From Nitrosomonas sp. (GTDB taxonomy: Bacteria; Pseudomonadota; Gammaproteobacteria; Burkholderiales; Nitrosomonadaceae), in assembly GCA_017994575.1 (NCBI GenBank), contig JAGOKN010000007.1, forward strand, positions 1-54,343: a DNA stretch of 54,343 bases, read 5' to 3'. The notes beneath the pieces are model-generated. The model had not been told where the DNA came from. It worked only from the letters and a program-made list of their open reading frames with translations, and did no database searches. Below are positions 8,701 through 15,930 of the stretch, piece by piece (positions within the stretch are counted from its first letter, which is position 1; the number at the start of each line of letters is the position of its first letter). Both the position numbers and the translations under genes were made by a program.

Positions 8701-10613
8701 CACTGATCGGAAATACGTGCCACAACCTGAACAACCTTGAGTGAATTGCCACCGATGGCAAAAAAATGATCCTCACGCCCCAATCCGGTCCGATTGAGTA
8801 CCGTTTCCCAGATAGCGGCCAGCGCAATTTCTGTTTCATCCAGTAATGCTTGGGAAGATTGATTATTTCCACCCAACACGAAATGACCGTATTCGAAAAT
8901 AGCATAAGCATCCAGTGTACGCTCGCGCCAGCCTTGGCGGCATGCGGAACGCTGCAGTTTGCCGCTGGATGTTTTGGGCAGCGCACCCGGATTGAGTAAT
9001 ACCACCACAGACAATGATTCGTGACAACTTGCACTGACTGCTTCACTGAGCACTGCTACCAATGTTTCAGCGGGAATGAGTTTTTGCATACTGCGCGACA
9101 CTTCGACGGCAACACCGATCCCTTCGCTTTCGTTATGTTCAACAGCAAATGCAGCCACTCGCCCTTTACGTACGGCTTCAACCTCTTCCTCAATGACCAG
9201 CTCAATATCCTGCGGATAAATATTTTGTCCGCGGATGATGATGAGGTCCTTGCGCCGTCCCATAATGTACAACTGCCGGGCATAAATAAAGCCCAGATCA
9301 CCGGTACGTAACCAGCGTTCACCGTCATGATTCAGGAAAGTTTCTGCGGTTTCCTGGGGACGCTGCCAGTAGCCACAAGCCAAACTGGGACCATCCGTCC
9401 ATATTTCACCAACATAACCATCCGCCAATGGCATCCGCTTTTCCGGATCAACTATTTTAACTGCATGGTTTGAAGCGGGAAAACCGCATGCAATAATTGG
9501 AATTCCCTGTGCCGCTATTTCCGCTTTGCCTTGTGTGAGCAACTCGGAAGAAAATTCATGCGCTTTCATCCCTTCCCCACGCACCCCGCCGGTGACAAAT
9601 AATGTTGCTTCAGCCAAACCATAACAAGGATAAATGGTACCCGCCGAAAAACCGGCGGATTTGAAGCGTTCAATGAATGCCAGCATCGTGTCTCTACGTA
9701 CCGGTTCCGCGCCGGAAAAAGCAACACGCCAACTGGACAAATCGAGTTCTGACAGCTGCGAACTTCTCACACGCTCGACACAGAGCTGAAAAGCAAAATT
9801 GGGTGCACCGCTGACGGTAGCGCGATAATGCGAAATGACTTCGAGCCAACGTACGGGTCTTTCGATAAAAAATTGAGGAGTCATCAGTATTGCCGGAATA
9901 CCGCGATGTATCGGTTGCAAGAGTCCTCCGATCAACCCCATGTCATGATAGAGAGGAAGCCAACTGACAAATATGTCATCTGCACTGATCGACATCCCTT
10001 CCTCAAATGCCCGGGCATTCATCATCAGATTATGATGACTGACCATGACACCTTTGGGTGTAGAGGTTGATCCTGACGTATATTGGAGAAAAGCAATCTC
10101 ATCCCCCTTCGGAGCATGAGAACGCCATCGTGATGCGTTACTTTGTTCAATCGCATCTACGGCGAGAATACCGGCTTCAGAAAACTGTGCGATAGCTGCA
10201 CTGCTGATTAGCGGGAGAATCTCGCTGGTGGTAAGAATACAGCTGGCCTTTGCATCATTGGCAATCGCGATTAATCTTGCCAAATGCTTTTCCCGTGCAG
10301 ATTCCGGCGGAAAAATGGGCACGGCAATAATTCCTGCGTAAAGGCACGCCAGAAAACTAATGACATAATGTTCATCGTTATCCAAAAGCAGTAACGCTCG
10401 CTCTCCCGGTAAATATTGATTTTGCATTACCGCAGCCAATGCTTTGACTTGCAGATCGAGTGACCCATAATCAAATTTCCTGTCGATAAGCGCTTCACCT
10501 TCCGCACTGACAACGATCAGCGCAGTGTCTGCCGGGCGTTCGCGCGCCAGCGTCTGTAGATGTACAACGATGTTGTCAGGGTATCTGCGCGATGGAATCA
10601 ATCTTGTACTCAT
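5790..10613 (-). CDS. FAAL-ACP-C-A lipopeptide synthetase (NRPS), 3' end frame-shifted
   Basis: A 1607-residue frame. Residues 1-580 form a fatty acyl-AMP ligase (YTSGSTSTPKG near 178, RTGDLG near 436) that would activate a fatty acid. An ACP follows with the Ser in IGGNSLKVV (near 621). The condensation domain (about 690-1110) has MHHIISDG near 821. The adenylation domain (about 1130 to end) has YTSGSTGRPKG (near 1298), NAYGPTE (near 1434) and YRTGDLVRW (near 1529). Aligned by eye to GrsA, the specificity residues read D-A-E-H-I-G-A-I-T, with the final Lys in the frame-shifted tail. The acidic third position and the Gly recall some codes for basic amino acids, but no substrate can be assigned. 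The frame stops early at VTAHQGIQLIHCY and resumes in the next frame, giving FAAL-ACP-C-A-PCP overall. This is the initiation enzyme of the lipopeptide. Confidence 0.92.
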   Translation of the reverse strand: MSTRLIPSRRYPDNIVVHLQTLARERPADTALIVVSAEGEALIDRKFDYGSLDLQVKALAAVMQNQYLPGERALLLLDNDEHYVISFLACLYAGIIAVPIFPPESAREKHLARLIAIANDAKASCILTTSEILPLISSAAIAQFSEAGILAVDAIEQSNASRWRSHAPKGDEIAFLQYTSGSTSTPKGVMVSHHNLMMNARAFEEGMSISADDIFVSWLPLYHDMGLIGGLLQPIHRGIPAILMTPQFFIERPVRWLEVISHYRATVSGAPNFAFQLCVERVRSSQLSELDLSSWRVAFSGAEPVRRDTMLAFIERFKSAGFSAGTIYPCYGLAEATLFVTGGVRGEGMKAHEFSSELLTQGKAEIAAQGIPIIACGFPASNHAVKIVDPEKRMPLADGYVGEIWTDGPSLACGYWQRPQETAETFLNHDGERWLRTGDLGFIYARQLYIMGRRKDLIIIRGQNIYPQDIELVIEEEVEAVRKGRVAAFAVEHNESEGIGVAVEVSRSMQKLIPAETLVAVLSEAVSASCHESLSVVVLLNPGALPKTSSGKLQRSACRQGWRERTLDAYAIFEYGHFVLGGNNQSSQALLDETEIALAAIWETVLNRTGLGREDHFFAIGGNSLKVVQVVARISDQWHIPFTPRSLFQYPRLHECAAEVKHLLSLNASQPVTDNCILPRKDKINTLPLSYGQQRLWFLWQLDPFSTAYHVQHAVRLSGALDKPALQAGFQDLIERHASLRTIFHTNAAGSVEQVIQPESSLVITDIDLLSLVVSQREPRASEEVQRIISTPFDLMQGPLLRIALIQVTEHENIVLIVMHHIISDGVSMQIMLNDFAAFYQVHVQGKPACLDHLPIQYADYTLWQKNWLEAGEKDRQLTYWQNYLGNEHPILMLPVDRARQPATSYPAARYRFDLSLDVLEKLRQLALGRGATLFMTLLTAFQVLLFRHTGQQDIRVGVPIANRNRIETSGLIGFFVNTQVLRGQLHGRMSLAELLHQVREDALIAQTHQDLPFEQLVEALHPQRDLRHSPLFQVTINHLQKDYRKLQQLSGLMAADYILPEQAAQLELRLETVELPDGSVSASFIYAADLFESDWIERLAHHFIRILQTLAAHPETAISEIDLLSDKDNEQLKVWGSNAPCATINHTVHQLIEHQANRFPQMTAVISDCIELSYAELNRRANRLAHHLISLGVNPEMRVGIAIARDSVELIVGLLAILKVGGGYVPLDPEYPLERLNYMIEDSAIQLLLTQTHIKPRIPHRVGVEILELDTLNISNEPEENPQVKLHSENLAYVIYTSGSTGRPKGVPVAHGPLAMHLTEIQKIYDVQSGDRELMFFSMNFDAAAEQWITPLTQGATLVLSSTSDLAGEGFVELIKKHRITILHLPPAYLRMLLPLMEGKKHTVRTCIAGGEAWYAADVIAAQAMFQGVRLVNAYGPTETVITPSAWVSHTNENAEAQIEGDHAPIGRPVGTRNLYVLDAELNLAPAGTTGELYVGGEGLARGYHDRPALTSERFVSDPFSQNGGRLYRTGDLVRWRGDGQLEYLSRIDHQIKIRGFRIELGEIEAQLHAHVDVRETVVVAHEGRSGIRLVAYVTAHQGIQLIHCY
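5796..5806 (-). other. Probable frameshift site in the NRPS adenylation domain
   Basis: Reading leftwards, the minus strand gives codons for GIQL, then CTTATCCATTGCTACTAA, which terminates. Adding one base between CTT and ATCCA (for example G, giving CTT GAT CCA TTG) restores G-I-Q-L-D-P-L-L-L-K-T and continues into TALGNTLPDYMIPG. The site is not a long homopolymer, so a true deletion is as plausible as a sequencing error. Confidence 0.75.
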
Positions 10614-10716
10614 TATTTACACCTAATCCATTGACATTCATTGATCCCAGTAAATTCTCTACCATTCGAACGTAAAGTTCGTACTTCATGACTGCTATAT
10701 ATAGTTCTCATCTGGA

Positions 10717-11436
10717 TCAGGCACATTTGGAAAAACAAGATAGGAAGAGGGGGCGTTCTAGCTCCAGCTTGCGATGGCTTGTCAATGCCAATGCCGCCAC
10801 ATAGTGAATGGGTGCATCAATCGACCACGCTTTAACTTCTGCCCATTCGGTTTGATCATGCATCACATGGTAGCTTCCACCATGATCAGGCAACACCGTA
10901 ATGGCTTGCAGATATTCGGCAATACCGAATCCTAGCGCCTTCAATACAGATTCTTTGGCTACCCAGAGTTTAATGAAATTTTTATGTGACCAAATTTTCC
11001 GGGCACGCTCCACTGGGGAAAGCACATGAATACACAGATTGCTGACATCTCTATGACGATATTCAATATCAATCCCAATTTCTCCTTGAGTAGATAGTGC
11101 AATCAATGCAAAATCACCTGCATGGGAAACATTAAACTCAATACCGAAATTGTCTGATAGGCAAGGCTTGCCAAACTTGTCTAATTCAATCTGAATGTCA
11201 TGGGGAGATGACATTACCCATTCTGCCAGCAGACGACGCAATGCCGCCCGTGTCACAATGCTACGTACCTGATCTTCATGCTGACGAAAACGCTGCGCGC
11301 GCATCTGCTCATCCAGACTTAGTAACGGCCAGTCGTCCATGAGTTGCGTTGAGTGAAAATCAAATTTGAGTAACCAAACCTCAATGCCAGCAGGCACGGT
11401 CCTAGGCAGATGCAAGCGTTGCACTGAACACCTCAA
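10717..11436 (-). CDS. Sfp-type 4'-phosphopantetheinyl transferase
   Basis: A 239-residue protein of the Sfp/AcpT family. It transfers the phosphopantetheine arm of CoA onto the conserved Ser of carrier domains, here the ACP and PCP domains of the adjacent synthetases. The two signature motifs are present: GIDIEYR (magnesium-binding Asp and Glu) and LWVAKESVLKALG. An upstream FNVSHAGD motif also fits the family. Its 5' end overlaps the thioesterase gene by 35 bp, so a slightly later start is possible. The spacing to the FAAL-NRPS gene downstream is about 100 bp. It is the dedicated activating enzyme of this cluster. Confidence 0.93.
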   Translation of the reverse strand: MRCSVQRLHLPRTVPAGIEVWLLKFDFHSTQLMDDWPLLSLDEQMRAQRFRQHEDQVRSIVTRAALRRLLAEWVMSSPHDIQIELDKFGKPCLSDNFGIEFNVSHAGDFALIALSTQGEIGIDIEYRHRDVSNLCIHVLSPVERARKIWSHKNFIKLWVAKESVLKALGFGIAEYLQAITVLPDHGGSYHVMHDQTEWAEVKAWSIDAPIHYVAALALTSHRKLELERPLFLSCFSKCA

Positions 11437-12139
11437 TCTGACTTTCCATCAAACGTTTTTTTAACACATATATAAACCAGTCTTCAGACTGACGCAGAAA
11501 AAAATGTCCGCCATCAAACCAATCCAATGTGAATGTTTGAGTACTTTCTAGCCGCCAATCATTTAGCCTTGCGGCACTAATCTCATCCGCACGTCCACCG
11601 AAGCTGTGAATTGGAATTGGCAGTGGTGGTAATTGAGCATGTTCATAGCTTCCACAAACACGATAATCCACCCGCAATAAATCCAGTGTCATTCTCAGCA
11701 ATTCCTGGTTGCCAAATACCTCTTCCGGCGTACCGCCTTGTTTGCTTAAATCCGCTATTAATGCGGCATCACTCTGCATATTGTTGTAACGCTGACTATC
11801 CTGATGACTGGGTGCCGCACAGCCCGATACCAACAGTGCTATAGGCATGGATAATCGTTTAGCGTACAAACCCTGAGCGACACCATAAGCGAGCAAGGCA
11901 CCCATACTGTGACCAAAAAGAACGTATCGTTCAGGTAGTGAAGGCACTAGCTCATCGCACAGACTTTGCGTCAGTGCCGCATAACTTTCTGCGGGAAACT
12001 CATCCATTCGACTGCCACGACCTGATAACTCAAGCGGTTCCACCGTTATCCAGGAAGGCAATAAGCGTCGCCAACGCAGATACATCGTTGCACTTGCACC
12101 TGCGCAGGGTAAACAGAAAAGTGTTAATGGTTTTTGCAT
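11402..12139 (-). CDS. Type II thioesterase of the NRPS/PKS cluster
   Basis: A 245-residue alpha/beta hydrolase of the GrsT/RifR type, opening with LFCLPCAGASA. The catalytic Ser lies in GHSMGAL, the His near the C-terminus in DGGHFFL, and a candidate acid in GGRADEI. Type II thioesterases remove wrong or stalled acyl groups from carrier domains and so keep modular synthetases working. It lies directly between the MbtH-like gene (12 bp gap) and the phosphopantetheinyl transferase (overlapping), consistent with one transcript. It stands alone rather than being fused to a terminal module, so it is unlikely to be the chain-releasing domain. Confidence 0.92.
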   Translation of the reverse strand: MQKPLTLFCLPCAGASATMYLRWRRLLPSWITVEPLELSGRGSRMDEFPAESYAALTQSLCDELVPSLPERYVLFGHSMGALLAYGVAQGLYAKRLSMPIALLVSGCAAPSHQDSQRYNNMQSDAALIADLSKQGGTPEEVFGNQELLRMTLDLLRVDYRVCGSYEHAQLPPLPIPIHSFGGRADEISAARLNDWRLESTQTFTLDWFDGGHFFLRQSEDWFIYVLKKRLMESQIEVFSATLASA

Positions 12140-12151
12140 CGTTGCAGCGTA

Positions 12152-12367
12152 CTAAACTTGATTGTCCATGAATCGTTTCAAGCTAAGCGGACGCATATCT
12201 GTCCAAACTTTCTCGATATGATCCAAACAGGTTTTCTTGTCACCTAACACACCGGTATCTTTCCAACCGCCAGGAATAACTTTCCATTCCGGCCAAATAG
12301 AGTATTGCTCTTCATGATTGACCAGCACACGAAAAACACCATCTTCACGATCAAAGCAACTCGTCAT
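12152..12367 (-). CDS. MbtH-like NRPS accessory protein
   Basis: A 71-residue protein of the MbtH family, which binds and stabilises adenylation domains. The family core is visible: an N-terminal [19 protein letters not shown] segment, [13 protein letters not shown], then WTDMRPLSL near the C-terminus. The ATG at 12367 is preferred over an upstream TTG because GAGG lies eight bases before it. It is the first gene of the biosynthetic run after the sigma factor. Its presence supports at least one MbtH-dependent adenylation domain in the pathway, either the one seen here or one beyond the left edge. Confidence 0.93.
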   Translation of the reverse strand: MTSCFDREDGVFRVLVNHEEQYSIWPEWKVIPGGWKDTGVLGDKKTCLDHIEKVWTDMRPLSLKRFMDNQV

Positions 12368-12413
12368 AGTCAACACCTCAAATGTACAGGGTAATAAGTT
12401 TTGAATTCTCTTT

Positions 12414-12432
12414 AATAAGAATGCTTCTTATT
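12414..12432. promoter_or_regulatory. 8-3-8 palindrome upstream of the mbtH-like gene
   Basis: AATAAGAA-TGC-TTCTTATT is a perfect inverted repeat about 47 bp upstream of the MbtH-like start and downstream of the sigma factor's likely terminator. The position fits an operator or part of the promoter for the biosynthetic operon. It resembles a Fur site only weakly. Function is inferred from position. Confidence 0.4.
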
Positions 12433-12474
12433 CAGAGTAGACGAATCGGCTTATGAAGAATACAAAAAAACAGC

Positions 12475-12502
12475 AAAAAAATTGAAGAGAGCCCTTCTCT
12501 TG
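12475..12502 (-). terminator. Possible intrinsic terminator after the sigma factor gene
   Basis: On the minus strand a 6-bp stem (AAGAGA / TCTCTT, five-base loop) is followed within three bases by a run of about seven T. It lies 20 bp past the sigma factor stop. It suggests that the sigma gene is transcribed alone and the synthetase operon starts from its own promoter. Confidence 0.5.
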
Positions 12503-12521
12503 GGGCGCGAGATAATATTAC

Positions 12522-13046
12522 TTATTCCACATTTTTCAAGAAAACACTTCTACAATGTTCCGTTGCCTCATGAATAAGAATATTTACCAAGGAGGTAGAG
12601 ATATTCAGTTCATCGGCAATCATTCGATGTGTATATCCCTCGACTCGATACAGCATAAAAACCTGCTTGGTACGCTCAGGCAGCTCAGCTAAAGCTTTTA
12701 CCACCAACGCCAAATGCTGACGATTGATTGCATTGGCTTCAGGCATTTCTGTCAGAGTCTGGACATATAATCCTTCCTCCTCTGTTCCAAACAGTTCTGT
12801 TTCAAATACGCCGCGCCGGTAGTGGTCAATCGCTAAGTTGCGGACGATCCGGAACAGGTATGCCAACGGTTGCCTGATATCCTGCGTAGCCGATACTTCG
12901 GTTACCTTAATATAAGCATCTTGTAAAATGTCATCCGAAATATCCCAATCTCCTAAGATTTTGTATGCAGCTCGACGTAATTGCATACGATTAATAATGA
13001 ACAGTGTATTCAGTTCTCGAGTCCATTTTTCTGCAGGCACCATCAT
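12522..13046 (-). CDS. ECF sigma factor, FecI/PvdS-like
   Basis: A 174-residue ECF sigma factor with region 2 (RAAYKILGDWDISDDILQDA, then LAYLFRIVRNLAIDHYRR) and region 4 (LAELPERTKQVFMLYRVEGY, then an HTH with MIADELNISTSLVNILI). Sigma factors of this group (PvdS, FecI) direct RNA polymerase to siderophore genes and are usually Fur-repressed. A Fur-like site lies 17 bp before the start. No anti-sigma factor (FecR type) is adjacent, which is more like PvdS-type control. It is separated by about 150 bp and a probable terminator from the biosynthetic operon, which it most likely activates (inference). Confidence 0.92.
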   Translation of the reverse strand: MMVPAEKWTRELNTLFIINRMQLRRAAYKILGDWDISDDILQDAYIKVTEVSATQDIRQPLAYLFRIVRNLAIDHYRRGVFETELFGTEEEGLYVQTLTEMPEANAINRQHLALVVKALAELPERTKQVFMLYRVEGYTHRMIADELNISTSLVNILIHEATEHCRSVFLKNVE

Positions 13047-13062
13047 GATCTTTATAATTTAT

Positions 13063-13077
13063 TGATAATTATTTTTA
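13063..13077. promoter_or_regulatory. Probable Fur box before the ECF sigma gene
   Basis: TGATAAT-T-ATTTTTA matches 12 of the 14 arm positions of the 7-1-7 Fur consensus TGATAAT-N-ATTATCA. It sits 17 bp upstream of the sigma factor ATG in very AT-rich DNA, so some match is expected by chance. Position before a PvdS-like gene supports it. Confidence 0.5.
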
Positions 13078-13168
13078 ATAATGTTTATTTGATATATAGG
13101 TCCACATGAATACCTAGTCACCAAACTTACTTGACAGAAATTCTAAATATTATTTACGGATCAATAAT

Positions 13169-13468
13169 TTATATACATTCCCCCTTTGATTGCTCAATAA
13201 CATCACTTCTCAAATTCGCTTGACTTGAAGATATTTGGGTAGGTACTGAAGCAAAGCTGGAAATGGCATTTCCTTTGAATAGCAAACAAGGCTTGCCATT
13301 ACGTTTGCAAAGACGTTTCAATCGATAATAAGTAGCATGACTGACGCAATCAGTTGTGCAGACGGCAGCATCAGCTCGATTGATCATTTCCGACAGGCGA
13401 GAAAATGCATCATTCTGGCCACCGTCATAAGTCGCCGATGCATCTTTGTTTCGACATGCACATGACAT
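13169..13468 (-). pseudogene. DUF2325 protein, C-terminal part only
   Basis: About 99 codons. The C-terminal half carries the DUF2325 hallmark: a YDGGQNDAFSRL segment, then RADAAVCTTDCVSHATYYRLKRLCKR and GKPCLLF. The expected N-terminal Rossmann-like beginning (VLYVGGR type) is missing, and an in-frame stop lies 10 codons upstream of the ATG. It is therefore either a short start-truncated version or a remnant. The function of DUF2325 proteins is not established. It stands alone next to the sigma factor gene, with no clear promoter. Confidence 0.55.
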
Positions 13469-13484
13469 TGGCTCTGAATCTCCA

Positions 13485-13994
13485 TCACCACTTCCAATTC
13501 AACATCTGGTCGCTGGAAGTGGGATAGATCCCGGTTTCCTGTCGACAAATTGGTAATAGGTTATTGAAAGCTGAAAGCGCTAGTACGAACCAATACGCTA
13601 ACGTAAGAAAAAAATCATACCCAGCGAAGCACCGATATTTGATAAACCAAAATTCATAATCAAGTACACCGGCTATGAAATTTTTTAGGAGAGTGGTTTT
13701 GGTATTGTCTTGTTTGTGTATCTTGCTGCAAGGTGAGATGACGTGGCAGTTACCAACTTGAATAGTTTTAAAGTCGTTGCTGCACTTGGGTTCTTTGCAA
13801 TCGTAGAGTAGTTTGAATACAGCCAATCTGAAGTTATCTGGAAATTCAAGAATTAAGTACTTGGTGACAGATAATTTTGTAGCGCTAGATTTAGTTACAC
13901 AGGCAGCAAATAGTATGGGTACCGAGCACAGATTCAGAACCCGTGACAAATGACAACTTCCTCCCCTCTCTACTAATTCCTTTCTTGCGCGCAA
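13485..13994 (-). CDS. Doubtful hypothetical protein
   Basis: A 169-codon frame opening at TTG with AGGAG about eight bases before it. I do not recognise it. Near residue 20-32 it has a hydrophobic stretch ending LFAAC that could pass for a lipoprotein signal, several Cys (CKEPKC, GNC, PC), and a hydrophobic segment DFFLTLAYWFVLALSAF near the C-terminus. It lies downstream of the perfect Fur box at 14201-14215 and is read away from it. Codon choice looks no better than the surrounding non-coding DNA, so it may be spurious. Confidence 0.25.
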   Translation of the reverse strand: MRARKELVERGGSCHLSRVLNLCSVPILFAACVTKSSATKLSVTKYLILEFPDNFRLAVFKLLYDCKEPKCSNDFKTIQVGNCHVISPCSKIHKQDNTKTTLLKNFIAGVLDYEFWFIKYRCFAGYDFFLTLAYWFVLALSAFNNLLPICRQETGIYPTSSDQMLNWKW

Positions 13995-14110
13995 AGAACC
14001 ATCTCCTAATTATTAAGTGATGGCTGGCTGACAAAAGATAGATACTTTGTTGGCTGGCTGGGATGCGCCTCTTTACAATGAAAAATATGCAAATAGTTCT
14101 GCTATTCCAT

Positions 14111-14153
14111 ATATCTTTGCTCATACATAATATTTCTATGTGAGCAAAGATAT
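14111..14153. repeat. 13-bp perfect inverted repeat
   Basis: ATATCTTTGCTCA (14111-14123) and its exact reverse complement (14141-14153) flank a 17-base spacer. Its length makes chance unlikely. It could be a strong RNA hairpin on either strand or a regulator site. It lies about 50 bp from the Fur box. No U-tract follows closely, so a simple terminator is not obvious. Confidence 0.7.
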
Positions 14154-14200
14154 TTCATGTGAAAATCGGGCGCTTTATTTATATATCATTTCGGCAACAA

Positions 14201-14215
14201 TGATAATGATTATCA
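14201..14215. promoter_or_regulatory. Perfect 7-1-7 Fur box
   Basis: TGATAAT-G-ATTATCA is an exact match to the 7-1-7 Fur consensus and sits in a longer AATGATAATGATTATCATT context. No confident gene starts within several hundred bases on either side. It may serve the doubtful frame at 13485-13994, or be left over from a lost iron-uptake gene. Confidence 0.75.
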
Positions 14216-14279
14216 TTTGCTTTGTAAATGAAGGGGCTTAAGAAAATCTGAGAAAATTGAAAAAAATATACTCATTTAC

Positions 14280-14309
14280 AGCTTTATCCACAGATTTTGT
14301 GGAAAAGCT
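14280..14309. repeat. Hairpin containing a consensus DnaA box
   Basis: AGCTTTATCCACA and TGTGGAAAAGCT pair into an imperfect 12-13 bp stem. The left arm contains TTATCCACA, the DnaA box consensus. A single isolated box is not an origin. The structure could act as a weak terminator. Confidence 0.35.
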
Positions 14310-14565
14310 TTCTTACTGACTATGGGTATTTACGAAAGTACCAAAAAGTCGAATAATCACGCAAACATAGGGATATTGCGTCCTCTCAACCGGTAATAAC
14401 CAGTTTGGCGTGACTCTTCCTGGATCATTTGCGGAAAAAGGGCTAAAAAATACCCGACCGCTCACAAAAAATCCTAAATTGCGATGAAGTGAGAAATTTA
14501 CGTGATTTTGCAAAGGTCTCAAGATATTTACCCTCCATTTTCAATACACAATTTCTTTTTATGCA

Positions 14566-15315
14566 CTAAAGAAACTTGTTTAAAGTCACCATTGAAGCCA
14601 GTAACATTGCTGTTTCGGTAATTTCCACCAATGCGCCGGCTGTATCGCCTGTTGTTCCAGCAATGCGATCAAGCATTAGATGGCGTAATAGCAAGAACGT
14701 GATCACTGCGGCCAGCAGCAACACTAAATAATGACTGGCAGTGAGCAGCAATATCGCTGCGAAGGTTGCGACGATAACCATCAGGCTCCATTCGCGCGGC
14801 TGATGAGTAGCCAGCACGGCCCCCAATCCATTGCTTCTCACATACGGTGTGGTCAAAAATAGCAAGGGCAATAAGGTTCTGGCAAGAGTGGTAGCCAGTA
14901 GTACGGTGATCCATTCATGGGCAATCACCAGACTGTGCAGCGCGGTAAATTTGAGTAATAGGATCAATGCGATGGTTGTCACACCCGCTGGACCGCAATT
15001 GGGGTCTTTCATGATCGCCAGTGTCTTGCCACGATCTCCCATACCGCCAATCCAAGCATCCGCGCTATCCGCCAGGCCGTCCAGGTGTAATCCACCGGTT
15101 ATTAATACCCAAGTAGCCACCAGTAATGCTGCGGTTACTAGCGGCGGCAAGCCGCTCAATAACCAACTCAATCCGATGAGTATTAATCCAATGATGAAAC
15201 CGACGAGCGGATAAAACAGCAGAGAATTTCCAAGATCTTTTTCGTTCGGTTGAGAGGCCAAGCGCACGGGCAATCTGGTGAGAAATTGCACCGAGATGAG
15301 AAAGGGTTTGATCAT
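14566..15315 (-). CDS. cobS: Adenosylcobinamide-GDP ribazoletransferase
   Basis: A 249-residue integral membrane protein that joins alpha-ribazole (phosphate) to adenosylcobinamide-GDP, the last step of the cobalamin nucleotide loop. Family signatures are clear: an N-terminal FLTRLPV, FYPLVGFIIG, the conserved GGLHLDGLADSADAWIGG and IMKDPNCGPAG, and several transmembrane helices. Its start overlaps the cobC stop by 4 bp (ATGA), indicating coupled translation. It is the last gene of the B12 operon. Length is normal for the family. Confidence 0.96.
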   Translation of the reverse strand: MIKPFLISVQFLTRLPVRLASQPNEKDLGNSLLFYPLVGFIIGLILIGLSWLLSGLPPLVTAALLVATWVLITGGLHLDGLADSADAWIGGMGDRGKTLAIMKDPNCGPAGVTTIALILLLKFTALHSLVIAHEWITVLLATTLARTLLPLLFLTTPYVRSNGLGAVLATHQPREWSLMVIVATFAAILLLTASHYLVLLLAAVITFLLLRHLMLDRIAGTTGDTAGALVEITETAMLLASMVTLNKFL

Positions 15316-15917
15316 ATCCTTGAATCGGAGAGAATTTTTACTGGGGGATATTCTTCAAGCGCTATGGAAACATGCTTCATTTCAGCATGGCGCACTTCAA
15401 ATTCCAGCAGACATTCAATCGGATACTGCAGAATATGGCAAATAATGATGCGGATAACACCACCGTGCGTAACCAATAAGATGCTTTGTCCCGAAAACTG
15501 TTGTTGTATGGCATGCCAGGCTGACAAAATGCGGGCCTGGAAATCCAGCAAATGCTCACTATTCGGCGGTGGATTGTCCAGCGGATTATGCCAAAAACGC
15601 GACAAAACATCGGGATCGGTTTCCATCAATTGCGCGGCGGATTGATTTTCCCAATCCCCAAAATGTACTTCCTGAATACGGGCATCTTGTTTCACCGGAA
15701 TGGCGTATTGCTGCCCCAAGGCTTGTGCAAAATCTGCGCAGCGCGCTAACGGGGAAGTAATGATGTGCTGCCACTGGTGCAGTTTGTTTTGCTTGTTTTC
15801 AATAGCATTCCACATTTGTGTCCAGCCAAGCGGTGTCAGTGGATGATTGGTGCTGCCACAATACCGACTGCTATGTTCGGTCTCGCCATGTCTGAGCAAA
15901 TCGATGAAAGTGGTCAT
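15312..15917 (-). CDS. cobC: Alpha-ribazole-5'-phosphate phosphatase (histidine phosphatase family)
   Basis: A 201-residue histidine phosphatase. The phosphohistidine motif is LLRHGETEHS at residues 7-16, and the second catalytic His is in LVTHGGVIR. The family removes phosphate from alpha-ribazole phosphate or from cobalamin phosphate in nucleotide-loop assembly. The sequence alone cannot separate it from other phosphoglycerate-mutase-like phosphatases. The position between cobT (13 bp gap) and cobS (4 bp overlap) gives the assignment. Confidence 0.9.
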   Translation of the reverse strand: MTTFIDLLRHGETEHSSRYCGSTNHPLTPLGWTQMWNAIENKQNKLHQWQHIITSPLARCADFAQALGQQYAIPVKQDARIQEVHFGDWENQSAAQLMETDPDVLSRFWHNPLDNPPPNSEHLLDFQARILSAWHAIQQQFSGQSILLVTHGGVIRIIICHILQYPIECLLEFEVRHAEMKHVSIALEEYPPVKILSDSRI

Positions 15918-15930
15918 GGTTCAGTGGACA

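Larger units (their letters stand above)
13995..14565. other. Gene-poor stretch between sigma-factor region and cobS
   Basis: No convincing gene. It holds a 13-bp inverted repeat, a perfect Fur box, a hairpin containing one consensus DnaA box (TTATCCACA, 14284-14292), and AT-rich sequence. Short frames at 13891-14124 and 14313-14522 match nothing I know. Confidence 0.6.

Noticed and set aside
13891-14124. Minus-strand frame of 77 codons
   Set aside because: No recognisable motif, overlaps the inverted repeat, and no ribosome binding site fits.
14284-14292. Consensus DnaA box as an origin signal
   Set aside because: A single box without others, without dnaA/dnaN or an AT-rich unwinding region; more likely chance within a hairpin.
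14313-14522. Minus-strand frame of 69 codons before cobS
   Set aside because: Composition looks random, with no known motif; could be a repeat fragment but no second copy is in the window.
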